From Ehrlichia muris AS145 (lineage in GTDB: Bacteria; Pseudomonadota; Alphaproteobacteria; Rickettsiales; Anaplasmataceae), in contig NC_023063.1 of NCBI RefSeq assembly GCF_000508225.1, positions 558,001-622,000 of the forward strand: a stretch of DNA of 64,000 bases, given 5' to 3'. Within the stretch, counting starts at the first letter, position 1. Each line of letters begins with the position of its first letter. The notes beneath the pieces were generated by a model. It worked only from the letters and a program-made list of their open reading frames with translations. It was not told the DNA's origin and ran no database searches. Shown here piece by piece: positions 9,952-19,671 of this stretch. The position numbers were made by a program, and so were the translations under genes.

Positions 9952-12006
9952 GTGGTTAAACTAGTTATAGATTCTTTAGAAATAGAAGTTGAAGAGGGTA
10001 TGACTGTACTTCAGGCTTGTGAAATTGCTGGAATACAGATACCAAGGTTCTGTTATCATGAAAGGCTTGCTATAGCAGGTAATTGTAGAATGTGTTTAGT
10101 AGAAATTGTTGGTGGTCCACCTAAACCTGCAGCTTCTTGTGCAATGCCTGTTGCAGAGGGTATGATAGTTAAAACTAATACTGACAAGATACAAAAAGCT
10201 AGGGAAGGAGTACTAGAATTTTTATTAATTAATCATCCTTTAGATTGTCCAATCTGTGATCAAGGTGGAGAATGTGACTTACAAGATCAAACCATGCTAT
10301 ATGGTAGAGGTAAAAGCAGATATGAAGAAAGAAAACGTGCTGTAAAAAAGAAGAATTTTGGGCCATTGATAGAAAACACAATGACTAGATGTATACATTG
10401 TACTAGATGTGTTAGGTTTTTATCAGATGTTGCTGGTAGTTATGAATTAGGTACGATTGGTCGTGGTGAAAATATGGAGATAGATACATATATTTCTAAG
10501 TGTATTACCTCAGAGCTATCTGGTAATATAATAGATCTTTGTCCAGTTGGTGCGTTAACTTCAAAACCTTATGCATTTAAAGCTAGATCTTGGGAATTAC
10601 GTCATTGTGAGACAATAGATGTATTAGATGCTGTATGCAGTAATATTAGAGTTGATACACGTGGTCTAGAAATAATGAGGGTATTGCCTAGATTAAATGA
10701 AGATATAAATGAGGAATGGATATCAGATAAAGCACGTTTTTCATATGATGGTTTAAAATTACAAAGGTTAGATAAACCATATATAAGAAAGAATGGACGT
10801 CTATTACCTGCAACATGGGAAGAAGCATTTAATATGATTGCCAAGAAAATTAGTAGTACTTCTGGAAATAAAATTGCAGCAATTGCTGGAGATTTAGCAG
10901 ATTGTGAATCTATGTTGCTGCTAAAGGAACTTATGCATGAATTAGGTAGTCCTAATATAGAATGTAGACAAGATGGATCAATAATACCTACTAATAGCAG
11001 AGCTTTGTATGTGTTTAATACTGGTATATCTAATATAGAAAGTGCAGATTTGTGTTTATTGATTAATACAAATATAAGACTTGAAGCACCTATAATTAAT
11101 GCAAGACTGCGTAAGAGGTATTTACAAGGAGGATTTAAGGTTGCGAGTTTAGGTTTATGTAATAATTTTAACTATAAAGTAGAAAATTTAGGGAATAATT
11201 GTTTAGTATTAGATGATATCTTACATGAAAGGGTACCTTCTTTTTCTGAGATGTTAAAGTATGCAAAAAATCCTATGTTAATAATAGGGCAAGATGCTCT
11301 AATTGGTGAGAATGGTAATTCTATATTTACATTAGCTGCTAAAATTGCAGAAAAATTTGGCATGTTAAGAAATGATTGGAATGGATTTAATGTTTTACAC
11401 AAAGTTGCTGCTAGAGTAGGTGCTTTGGATGTTGGGTTTGTTCCTAATTCTAATACTAATATAATATCTAATATAATTAATGGCATAAGTTCTGGTGAAA
11501 TAGAGGTTTTATATTTACTAGGTGCAGATGAAGTAGAAATTTCTCCTTCTGAATCTTCTTTTATTATATATCAGGGACATCATGGAGATAGAGGTGCTCA
11601 AATTGCAGATGTAATATTACCTGGTGCAGCATATACTGAAAAAAATGCAACTTATGTTAATACTGAAGGTAGAGTACAAAGAACAAATATAGCTGTTTTT
11701 CCTCCTGGTATAGCGAAGGAAGATTGGTTAATTATTAAGGAGTTATCAAGATATTTAAAAATTAATATGCAATATGATAGTTTGGATTGTATTAGAGATA
11801 AATTGTCCAGGTTAGGAGAGCAATTTCGTGAAGAAAATATTGGGAATTTGGTTCCTAATAAGTGGACTTCAATTGATGAAAGTATTAGTTTGGAAAAGGA
11901 TAGTGTATTTATTAATAAAGATTTTAATTTTTATATGACAAATCCAATTAGTCGGGCATCTATTATAATGGCAGATTGTGTAAAAGCTTTTGCAAATAAA
12001 TATTAG
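9952..12006 (+). CDS. nuoG: NADH-quinone oxidoreductase subunit G (complex I)
   Basis: A 684-residue iron-sulfur subunit of the complex I NADH-oxidising arm. The N-terminal [2Fe-2S] cluster is bound by Cys34, Cys45, Cys48 and Cys63. His95 with Cys99, Cys102 and Cys108 binds a [4Fe-4S] cluster, and Cys147, Cys150, Cys153 and Cys197 bind another. The rest is the molybdopterin-oxidoreductase-like fold, which is inactive in this family. The start is GTG at 9952, preceded by AAAGGTAG. It reads directly into nuoH six bases later, so the two are one operon. Confidence 0.96.
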   Translation: MVKLVIDSLEIEVEEGMTVLQACEIAGIQIPRFCYHERLAIAGNCRMCLVEIVGGPPKPAASCAMPVAEGMIVKTNTDKIQKAREGVLEFLLINHPLDCPICDQGGECDLQDQTMLYGRGKSRYEERKRAVKKKNFGPLIENTMTRCIHCTRCVRFLSDVAGSYELGTIGRGENMEIDTYISKCITSELSGNIIDLCPVGALTSKPYAFKARSWELRHCETIDVLDAVCSNIRVDTRGLEIMRVLPRLNEDINEEWISDKARFSYDGLKLQRLDKPYIRKNGRLLPATWEEAFNMIAKKISSTSGNKIAAIAGDLADCESMLLLKELMHELGSPNIECRQDGSIIPTNSRALYVFNTGISNIESADLCLLINTNIRLEAPIINARLRKRYLQGGFKVASLGLCNNFNYKVENLGNNCLVLDDILHERVPSFSEMLKYAKNPMLIIGQDALIGENGNSIFTLAAKIAEKFGMLRNDWNGFNVLHKVAARVGALDVGFVPNSNTNIISNIINGISSGEIEVLYLLGADEVEISPSESSFIIYQGHHGDRGAQIADVILPGAAYTEKNATYVNTEGRVQRTNIAVFPPGIAKEDWLIIKELSRYLKINMQYDSLDCIRDKLSRLGEQFREENIGNLVPNKWTSIDESISLEKDSVFINKDFNFYMTNPISRASIIMADCVKAFANKY

Positions 12007-12012
12007 GTAAGT

Positions 12013-13113
12013 ATGAGTTATTATAATGTTTTTTTGGATTTTTTCAGTTATATAAGTAGTGGTATTGCGTTATTTATAAAAATCATGACGGTAATAATTT
12101 CAGTTATGGTATCTGTTGCTTATCTAGTGTATATGGAACGCAAAGTTATTGCAGCAATACAGCTAAGGCAAGGTCCCAATGTTGTTGGACCTTTTGGTTT
12201 ATTACAGCCTTTTGCTGATGCTGTAAAGCTTATTATTAAGGAACATATTATTCCTTTTAAGTCAAATAATATATGCTTTTTTATTGCTCCAATCATTACT
12301 TTTACTTTAGCTTTGTTAGGATGGGCTGTGATTCCATTTGGTGCTGATGTAATAGTGAATGATGGGTATGAGGTAATAATACCTAATGCTATTGCTAATA
12401 TAAATATTGGGGTATTATATATTTTAGCTATTTCTTCTCTTGGAGTTTATGGAATTATAATAGCTGGGTGGTCAAGTAACTCTAATTATGCTTTTTTAGG
12501 TGCAATCAGATCTGCATCACAGATGATATCATATGAGGTATCTATAGGGTTAACTATAGTCACAGTATTATTAGCAACTGGATCACTAAAATTAGGAGAG
12601 ATAGTTGTAGCACGACATAATATGCCTTATTGGATAGATTTATTGTTATTGCCGATGGCATGTATTTTCTTTATTTCAGCCTTAGCTGAAACTAATAGAC
12701 ATCCTTTTGATTTGCCAGAAGCAGAGTCAGAATTAGTATCTGGATATAATGTTGAATATTCATCTATGCCATTTGCATTGTTTTTTTTAGGGGAATATGC
12801 AAATATGATATTAATTAATGCAATGGCAGTAATATTTTTTTTTGGTGGGTGGTATCCACCTTTAAACATTAGCTTTTTATATATAATTCCTGGAATTGTA
12901 TGGTTTATATTGAAGATAGTGGTTTTACTATTTTGCTTTATATGGATTCGTGCTACTATCCCTAGATATCGTTATGATCAGTTGATGAGATTGGGATGGA
13001 AAGTATTTTTACCTATATCTTTGCTGTGGGTAGTATTAGTCTCAGGTATTCTGGTATATACGGATTCATTACCTAATGTAGGTAATCAATACATGTTGCG
13101 TATGCATGAATAG
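12013..13113 (+). CDS. nuoH: NADH-quinone oxidoreductase subunit H (complex I)
   Basis: A 366-residue integral membrane subunit with about eight hydrophobic spans, which lines the quinone-binding site. Family motifs are [16 protein letters not shown] near the N-terminus and [17 protein letters not shown] in the middle. It starts six bases after nuoG. The operon is interrupted after this gene by a decayed phage fragment, and the next nuo genes begin with their own promoter. Confidence 0.96.
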   Translation: MSYYNVFLDFFSYISSGIALFIKIMTVIISVMVSVAYLVYMERKVIAAIQLRQGPNVVGPFGLLQPFADAVKLIIKEHIIPFKSNNICFFIAPIITFTLALLGWAVIPFGADVIVNDGYEVIIPNAIANINIGVLYILAISSLGVYGIIIAGWSSNSNYAFLGAIRSASQMISYEVSIGLTIVTVLLATGSLKLGEIVVARHNMPYWIDLLLLPMACIFFISALAETNRHPFDLPEAESELVSGYNVEYSSMPFALFFLGEYANMILINAMAVIFFFGGWYPPLNISFLYIIPGIVWFILKIVVLLFCFIWIRATIPRYRYDQLMRLGWKVFLPISLLWVVLVSGILVYTDSLPNVGNQYMLRMHE

Positions 13114-13136
13114 ATTTTATATAGAGAATTAAATTG

Positions 13137-13569
13137 GACCTTGGATCATATGCATTTGCAGCTCAATGTCAACAAAATTCGATTCATTTACCAATAGAAT
13201 AATAAAATACATATGGGTTCAAAGATATAGTTCCTATAGCAATGAAGATAGCAATATCAAAGTTGTGATACAGAACTTCTTCTAACAAGAAAAGTAATTG
13301 TAGTGTATGTACAACATGGTCTTACACAAACAACTGCTGCTTCTTATTAGAAGTGTATAAAGTAAAACTAGAGTATCAACAATTAAAACAAGAAATAATA
13401 AACTTAGCAAATCATTGGAAACCGAATGCTATACTTATGAAAAAAAGCAACTGGGTTACAAATCATTCAAGAATTAAGCAGTATTAGCACAACATACATT
13501 ATAGGTGTTATTCCAACAGCTAATAAGGTAAAAAGATGTATAATTGCTTTCATATATTTTTCCATATAG
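13137..13569 (+). pseudogene. decayed phage terminase large subunit (C-terminal nuclease part)
   Basis: Translating the gap between nuoH and nuoD gives a broken but readable terminase. The frame beginning at 13143 contains FAAQCQQNSI, close to the FAAQYQQ motif before the terminase nuclease domain. After in-frame stops (for example TGA at 13266-13268) the same frame gives a CTTWSYTNN strand, LLEVYKVKLEY and LANHWKPNAIL. A one-base shift near 13437-13447 then continues as KKATGLQIIQELSS and ends at TAG 13567-13569. That order matches the C-terminal nuclease domain of large terminases. It is clearly dead, and no other phage gene is visible around it. Confidence 0.85.
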
Positions 13570-13627
13570 TAAAGTTATTTTTTACATTTACTTATGTAAT
13601 ATAAAACTGCTATATTAAAGCTTGTTC

Positions 13628-13656
13628 TTGACATGTCATGCGTGTGCTTACATAAT
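13628..13656 (+). promoter_or_regulatory. sigma-70 promoter for nuoD-nuoE
   Basis: TTGACA (13628-13633), a 17-bp spacer and CATAAT (13651-13656) lie 30 bases upstream of the nuoD ATG. The exact -35 hexamer and ideal spacing make this the best promoter match in the window. It would restore expression of nuoD-nuoE independently of the terminase insertion. Confidence 0.65.
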
Positions 13657-13686
13657 TTATGGTTATATACTTGGTAATTTTAGTAA

Positions 13687-14868
13687 ATGTCTGATCAAGT
13701 CAAGATTACACCAATGACTTTAAATTTCGGTCCTCAACACCCAGCAGCTCATGGTGTAATGCGTTTAGTTTTAGAAATGGGTGGTGAAGTAATAGAAAGG
13801 ATAGATCCACATATCGGGTTATTACATAGAGGGACAGAAAAGTTAATAGAGTATAAAACGTATTTACAAGCTTTACCATATTTTGATCGCCTTGATTATG
13901 TATCTCCAATGTCTCAAGAACATGCTTATTCTTTATGTGTGGAAAAATTGTTAAAGTGTGAAATACCAATTAGAGCAAAGTATTTACGTGTTATTTTTTG
14001 TGAATTAACTAGAATATTGAATCACTTATTGAATATATCAAGTCAAGCGTTGGATATAGGTGCTATGACGCCTTTATTATGGATGTTTGAAGAAAGAGAG
14101 AAAATTTTAGGTTTTTATGAGAGAGCATCAGGTGCAAGATTTCATTCTGCTTATATTCGTCCTGGAGGCGTAGCAGCTGATATACCAGATGATTTAATTG
14201 ATGATATATTTAAATTCATTAAAACTTTTCCTAAGTTTATAGATGATATTGAAGATTTATTAACTGAAAATAGGATTTGGAAACAACGTAATGTTGATAT
14301 TGGTGTTGTATCAAAAGAACAGGCCTTAGATTGGGGTTTTTCCGGGCCAATGTTAAGGGCTTGTGGCATTCCTTGGGACTTACGTAAAAGCCAACCTTAT
14401 GAAATATATGAAGATTTAGAATTTGAAGTTCCTATTGGAGAAAGAGGAGATTGTTATGATCGTTACTTAGTAAGAATGGCAGAAATCAGACAGTCGATAA
14501 AATTACTTGAACAATGCTTAGATCGTCTTCCAAGTGGTCCAGTAAAAACAGATGATAGAAAAATTGCTCCACCAAAAAGGTCAGAAATGAAAGAATCTAT
14601 GGAAGCATTAATACATCATTTTAAATTATATTCAGAAGGCTATAGTGTTCCAGTAGGGGAAACTTATATAGCTGTTGAAGCTCCAAAGGGTGAATTTGGT
14701 GTATACATAGTATCTGATGGAACGAATAAACCGTATCGATGTAGAATTAGAGCTCCTGGATTTGCTCATTTGCAAGCGATAGATATGATAGCAAGAGGTC
14801 ATATGTTAGCCGATCTAACAGCTATAATTGGATCTTTAGATATAGTATTCGGAGAGATAGATAGGTAA
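13687..14868 (+). CDS. nuoD: NADH-quinone oxidoreductase subunit D (complex I)
   Basis: A 393-residue 49-kDa-type subunit of the complex I connecting arm, which helps form the quinone site. [11 protein letters not shown] near the N-terminus and HRGTEKLIE are family hallmarks, and [24 protein letters not shown] is the standard C-terminus. Length is normal. nuoE follows six bases later. Confidence 0.97.
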   Translation: MSDQVKITPMTLNFGPQHPAAHGVMRLVLEMGGEVIERIDPHIGLLHRGTEKLIEYKTYLQALPYFDRLDYVSPMSQEHAYSLCVEKLLKCEIPIRAKYLRVIFCELTRILNHLLNISSQALDIGAMTPLLWMFEEREKILGFYERASGARFHSAYIRPGGVAADIPDDLIDDIFKFIKTFPKFIDDIEDLLTENRIWKQRNVDIGVVSKEQALDWGFSGPMLRACGIPWDLRKSQPYEIYEDLEFEVPIGERGDCYDRYLVRMAEIRQSIKLLEQCLDRLPSGPVKTDDRKIAPPKRSEMKESMEALIHHFKLYSEGYSVPVGETYIAVEAPKGEFGVYIVSDGTNKPYRCRIRAPGFAHLQAIDMIARGHMLADLTAIIGSLDIVFGEIDR

Positions 14869-14874
14869 TAAGTA

Positions 14875-15420
14875 ATGTCTAATATACGGAAAAATAGCAA
14901 CACAACTTGTACTGAAGAATTTAAATTTAATAAGAAAAATCTAAAATATGCAAATGATATAATTAACAAGTACCCTCATGATAGGAAGTCTAGTGCTGTA
15001 ATGGCTTTATTACATATTGCCCAAAAACAATGTGGTGGATTTATTCCATTATCTGCTATTAGTTATATAGCAGATTTCTTAGATATGCAGCAAATACATG
15101 TATTAGAGGTAGCAAGGTTTTATTCTATGTATAATTTATCTCCTATTGGTAAATATTTAATACAAATATGCAGGACAACTCCTTGTTGGTTATGTGGTAG
15201 TGATGATATTTTAAGATCATGCAAAGAATTACTTAATATAGATATTGGAGAAACAACAAGTGATAATTTATTTACTTTAAAAGAAGTAGAATGCTTAGGT
15301 GCTTGTATTAATGCTCCTATTGTACAAATCAATGATGATTATTATGAAAAATTAACTTCTGATAAAATTAAGGATATATTAATGGAAATACAAAGAAAAG
15401 AAACTTTAATTTCAGATTAA
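14875..15420 (+). CDS. nuoE: NADH-quinone oxidoreductase subunit E (complex I)
   Basis: A 181-residue 24-kDa-type subunit with a thioredoxin-like [2Fe-2S] domain. The ligands are Cys99 and Cys104 (CRTTPC) and Cys140 and Cys144 (CLGAC). The N-terminal helical part (KYPHDRKSSAVMALLHIAQ) is typical. It is the last gene of the nuoD-nuoE unit. nuoF is not in this window, which fits the scattered nuo blocks of Ehrlichia. Confidence 0.95.
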   Translation: MSNIRKNSNTTCTEEFKFNKKNLKYANDIINKYPHDRKSSAVMALLHIAQKQCGGFIPLSAISYIADFLDMQQIHVLEVARFYSMYNLSPIGKYLIQICRTTPCWLCGSDDILRSCKELLNIDIGETTSDNLFTLKEVECLGACINAPIVQINDDYYEKLTSDKIKDILMEIQRKETLISD

Positions 15421-15532
15421 TATATTTTCAATTTTATTATATTTCAAGTATAATAAATCCTTAATTCTAATTATTATATAAATATTATAATGCCAATGAA
15501 GATGTCTAATCTGTATACTCAATGAGTTATTG

Positions 15533-16144
15533 TTAAAGAATCAATGATCCATTGCTTTGTGAAATACATGTTACATAGCTCAGTGATCTCGATACAATAC
15601 TAGCTTTAGGTATAAATTTAAGAGTAGGACATTCTGTAACTGTTGAAATCATTGTTGAAGTTGTACTTAAAGCATTATGTTCATTAAAGTGTTCAAAAAA
15701 ATCATTATTATATAGTATTGTATATATAACATTCCCGTACTCAGATGGTATAATATTAGACAATGGTTTATTATTATTTAATATATTACTAATAAATTTC
15801 CTAAGATTACATTCTTTTACAAAAACATAAATTTTTGCATTTATATAGCTTTGTTGCATTGCACTCTGTGACAGTGTTAGAAAGTGAGAATATTGTAATT
15901 GTGCTGTTGCATCAATAGGATACTTAATACTTAGTACAAACAGGGAATTCCCACATGGAATTATTTTTTTTTTACTTTTATAAGTCTTTGAAAGATATAT
16001 TTGTAAGGTATTATCATTTTCTGTGGTATTTCCTATACAATAACATTTTTCATATAAAAAGGAAAGATTATCTGCTTTTCTACATAAGTGTTGATTGACA
16101 AATTTTTTTATTGTTTCTTGATCTTCATATTTTTCATTTTGCAT
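15533..16144 (-). CDS. unknown protein with one CIG-family domain
   Basis: A 203-residue protein of unknown function. It has a motif set shared with the 17550-19001 and 40088-40660 genes: a Cys-Lys/Arg pair (Cys21, Arg22), a CIG tripeptide at 36-38, an IIPCGNSLFV strand at 61-70 and a later IYVFVKECNLRKFI segment. No signal peptide or clear membrane span is seen. The gene is convergent with nuoE, which ends about 110 bases away. A decayed copy of its N-terminal half lies at 17130-17390. The C-terminal 40 residues are rich in Ser and Thr. A secreted effector is possible but unproven. Confidence 0.7.
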   Translation of the reverse strand: MQNEKYEDQETIKKFVNQHLCRKADNLSFLYEKCYCIGNTTENDNTLQIYLSKTYKSKKKIIPCGNSLFVLSIKYPIDATAQLQYSHFLTLSQSAMQQSYINAKIYVFVKECNLRKFISNILNNNKPLSNIIPSEYGNVIYTILYNNDFFEHFNEHNALSTTSTMISTVTECPTLKFIPKASIVSRSLSYVTCISQSNGSLIL

Positions 16145-17129
16145 AATAATAAACTTATTAAGTTGTTTATTAAAAATAATAGATAAAAATAATTATATAG
16201 TAATAAATATATATTATATACTAGTATTTTAATTAATATGAATTTATTTTTGATATAAAATAAAATTTTGTATTTTTTACTTATTTTTCTTATTACATAT
16301 AACATATTTCAATAACAGCATTTTAAATCTACTGACAAATTGATCATTATCATATATTTCTAATAATTTATCCTAAAGAGTTCTATGGATTAATCCCTAG
16401 CACACGGCATAGTAAACAATAGATTTTTGTATCTGGTTTATATCATCATTTCAAATAATAAGACTCTGTATCTAACTTAGTAAACTAATTTTTATTACCT
16501 TGTTTTTACAGGATATAAGGTTTTTATATCATCTACTAAAAAATATAAAGAATCTTCAGTAAATTTATTCTTTTTTTTTAATATAGATTTGTATTACATA
16601 GATGCTAGTATACTTTTATTGCTTTATTGGATATTCTCTATATAAAATCTTAAATAAGCAAAGTTCACATAAAATAGAATATTTCTAATATCATTAAAAT
16701 TACTGATCTGTATAATAAAACACGTGTGTTCCTTCTACTATTTTCATATACTTATTGGTTATATGGTCTTTACATAAAACTTATATTCCTTAGAATTTAT
16801 TAGCTAAAAAAATCACTACATTTTTTCTTCAATAATAGGAACATAAAGTTGTATGTCCTGATAGTGCAATTGTTTGTAGGCAGTTTTAACAATACCATTT
16901 ATCATGATAAGATAAATTAATGTATTTTTCTTTCAAATAATGCTACTAAAGGATAAATATATTCTTATAATCCTTTTTATGTGATAATTTGGAAAATTAA
17001 GTACAAACAACTATGATTTTTTATTAAAGTAAATTAAAACATGATTTCAATAAAGGTAAAAAATTACCTTTTAATTAAAGCTATATGTTACTTCCTTGAT
17101 GATGAAAGTTTTTTATATTGTAAACTATT
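16145..17129. other. AT-rich non-coding stretch
   Basis: Nearly 1 kb with no convincing gene. Bases 16145-16305 contain a low-complexity Ile/Leu/Lys frame that I do not accept as coding. Some minus-strand words resemble the CIG-family genes, but not enough to call. Confidence 0.5.
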
Positions 17130-17390
17130 TTATTGCATCAAGTATATTTAATACTGAGTTATAGCAGAACATTTTCATATTAGTAGTACTTTTTTTGTTC
17201 TAAGCTTTGAAAGATATATTTATAAAGTATTACCATCTTCTGGGGTATTTTTACCTATACAATAACATTTTTTCATATAAAAAGAAATATTATCTGCTTT
17301 TTTTGTATAAGTATCGATGACAGATTTTTTTGATTCCTTTTCTATATACATACTTGTAAATTGACTATTATAGATCATTTAACATTCATC
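17130..17390 (-). pseudogene. decayed copy of the CIG-family gene at 15533
   Basis: The segment from about 17205 to 17350 matches 15981-16130 in the intact gene almost base for base, with small indels. Shared words include TTTGAAAGATATATTT, the ATACAATAACATTTTT block and the TTATCTGCTTTT block. Matching extends more weakly from about 17130, where TTGCATCAA is shared, and to the start codon region near 17380. Several frameshifts and stops make it non-functional. It looks like the remains of a tandem copy of the neighbouring family gene. Confidence 0.75.
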
Positions 17391-17549
17391 ATACATGAAC
17401 TTTATGATTTTAATATCAGTAAATAACACCATTAGCATGATATGCTTGTTAAACATATACTTAATTAACAAAATACTACTTGCATTATACTATTAATGCA
17501 AGCCCCTATTGAATTCTGCTAAGGTATAGTATTACTTACTTATATTTGT

Positions 17550-19001
17550 TTATTTTCTACTCATACTGTACTGCTTATGTCTAACACTAACATCTCCTAA
17601 AGAGGTAGAGGCCATCATCATACTATCTTCACTGCTTGAAGATGAAGATATCCCAACGTCTCCGCTCTGCTGCTGTATTACTTCTTCTTCTCTTGTGTTG
17701 TGATATATAATATCATCTACGATACCTGCTGCTCCTAAATATCTCCTCAATTTACCTTCCTCAGCATTACTAGGTAATGACTTGTATTTTGAGCTATACA
17801 CCTCAGAAAATAAAATACTACAACTACGTAATGGGTGTGATCTTTTTCTTAAGTTATTACATTCACATCTAAAATTGGTAATACTCGAACCATGTACAAA
17901 GCAGTATATGAGAATATTTGTCTCTGCCGCACCATATTCTTGTGCAGCAGTATCTAAACAAGTATGAGGTATAATAACAGAAGTTGGCACTGTAGCTTTT
18001 ACTACGAATATACTATTTCCTTGTGGTAATACTTTATTTTTAGCATGCAAAATTGCGGAATGATATATGTGTAACTTGTTATCTACGGTATGACCTATAC
18101 ATGTTTTTCTTTTTATACGCATTTGCGATGAAGTCATGCATGCTAGAGACTTACATAATTCTATGTTAGATTGTTGTTCTATATTATCTAAGTCGCACAG
18201 GACAGAAAGTCTTGATGACTGTTGTGAGCATTTTACATGTGATCTTGCAAGTTCAACATTCTGTAGTTCACGTTGTTTCTGTCTTTCAGCTTCTTGAGAG
18301 TATATATATTGTGGATTATGATGTTGTAAACATTTCTTAAGTTTCTGCTCTTCAATAGAAAAAGGTACATGAGTGAGATCAAATCCTGAACACATAATAG
18401 TACAGGTAACTACACAATGAAAAAATGGGTTAAAATCCCTACTTTTTCTTGTATTTCTACAGCTGCGTATAAAATCTGTAATATTCTCAGGTTGTACTAG
18501 GCAATATACCATACATTCCGTAATACCACTTTGTTCTATAGGGTAAGCATTTTCGACAATTGTATTACTTTTAAGATAAGGATTTGATATTGTACACCTT
18601 ACTAAGAATAGAGATAATCCTTCTGGTAATACTTTGTCTGTATGATCAGCATTTTTTCTATCAGTATATATTACTAAACCTTCTCCTGGTTTAGGAGTAT
18701 TACCTATACACGTGACATCTTCTACCCTCAGCGCTGACCTAGTTGCGCTGCACACAAGTTTACATAACTCGGCTTCAGCTTTCTTTTCTTCAAAGTCCAA
18801 CTGTTCTAGTATATGATGTAGATCTGTACCTGCAGATATTCTGCAATGTCTTGAACCTCCTAGAATGGGTGATGAGACTCCTCCTCCAGTAGCCCCACCT
18901 GGTTCATTATCTATAGTACCTTCTGTGCTTTTTTTATCACTTTGTTGTCCAGAAGAACTTTCACCCTTGCCTTTGAATACTTGTTGTAATTTCGAAAACA
19001 T
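17550..19001 (-). CDS. unknown protein with two CIG-family domains and a Ser-rich tail
   Basis: A 483-residue protein of unknown function built from two related blocks, at about 60-228 and 262-424. Both blocks carry ELCK (79-82 and 281-284), TCIG (97-100 and 300-303), KVLPxG (123-128 and 323-328), a Y-C-F/L-V strand followed by IT-x-F, and an EExKL(K/R)(K/R) end. The protein is Cys-rich. The first 50 residues are Gly/Ser/Lys-rich and the last 45 contain six Ser in a row and end basic (RHKQYSMSRK). There is no signal peptide or membrane span. Its codons look more GC-rich than those of its neighbours. A promoter-like site lies just upstream. The disordered ends with a basic C-terminus would suit a type IV secretion substrate, but this is inference. 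Confidence 0.8.
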   Translation of the reverse strand: MFSKLQQVFKGKGESSSGQQSDKKSTEGTIDNEPGGATGGGVSSPILGGSRHCRISAGTDLHHILEQLDFEEKKAEAELCKLVCSATRSALRVEDVTCIGNTPKPGEGLVIYTDRKNADHTDKVLPEGLSLFLVRCTISNPYLKSNTIVENAYPIEQSGITECMVYCLVQPENITDFIRSCRNTRKSRDFNPFFHCVVTCTIMCSGFDLTHVPFSIEEQKLKKCLQHHNPQYIYSQEAERQKQRELQNVELARSHVKCSQQSSRLSVLCDLDNIEQQSNIELCKSLACMTSSQMRIKRKTCIGHTVDNKLHIYHSAILHAKNKVLPQGNSIFVVKATVPTSVIIPHTCLDTAAQEYGAAETNILIYCFVHGSSITNFRCECNNLRKRSHPLRSCSILFSEVYSSKYKSLPSNAEEGKLRRYLGAAGIVDDIIYHNTREEEVIQQQSGDVGISSSSSSEDSMMMASTSLGDVSVRHKQYSMSRK

Positions 19002-19033
19002 CTACACACCACTAAAATAACACATATTATCTA

Positions 19034-19062
19034 ATAATATATCATAATAGTTGTATAGTCAA
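19034..19062 (-). promoter_or_regulatory. candidate sigma-70 promoter for the two-domain CIG gene
   Basis: On the minus strand TTGACT (19062-19057), a 17-bp spacer and TATTAT (19039-19034) lie 33 bases before the ATG at 19001. Spacing and placement are good. Confidence 0.5.
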
Positions 19063-19671
19063 TAAATTATTATTATTTCAGCTATTATAATTATTATATT
19101 AATATATTATTTCTATTAAAGTCTGCGTGTTTAAGCTAATTTGTATATTTTTATTATGATAAAGATCTAGTAAAAATGCTGTTTACATCTTAGTAATTAT
19201 ATGCTTTTCCTTGCTTCCTTTTATTATTTTTAACGTTTTGCTAAAAAAAAGGACTACAGCATCATGAAGAAATTTTTCTTATTATATTTTTCATTATTAA
19301 TGATATATCATTTTAATAGCTTATCATATTTATAAAACTATTTTTAGATTTATGATAATTAGTATCGTTATAATTTTTTTGTAAGTGATATTATTACTTT
19401 CATCTTTTTTTTATGTATTTTCATCTAGCATATTTAGTAGTACATAAATTGAAAACCTTTCTTTATTATACTGCTAATATCGTTGATTTTGTTGTTAATA
19501 ATATTACTGTTATATCTTTTGATGATTCCATTTTTTGCATTACACTAAGATTGCAGGATATTCTGATGTAATTATACATTTATTTCATGATAGTTATGAA
19601 GTTTTTTTTTTAACTATACACTAGTGTTTAAAAATTTTGAATTGCTTTTTACTAATGGTAGAATGAAAAAG
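19063..19671. other. non-coding stretch with a possible signal-peptide remnant
   Basis: About 600 bases without an intact gene. A plus-strand ATG at 19264 opens a frame of about 23 residues beginning MKKFFLLYFSLLM and then stops. It resembles a signal peptide cut off from its gene. No homologous mature part could be recognised downstream. Confidence 0.4.

Noticed and set aside
13114-13686. A prophage between nuoH and nuoD
   Set aside because: Only a single decayed terminase piece is visible, without integrase, capsid genes or attachment sites.
16108-16305. 65-residue low-complexity minus-strand frame
   Set aside because: Almost only Ile, Leu, Lys, Asn and Tyr codons from AT-rich DNA; overlaps the start of a real gene.
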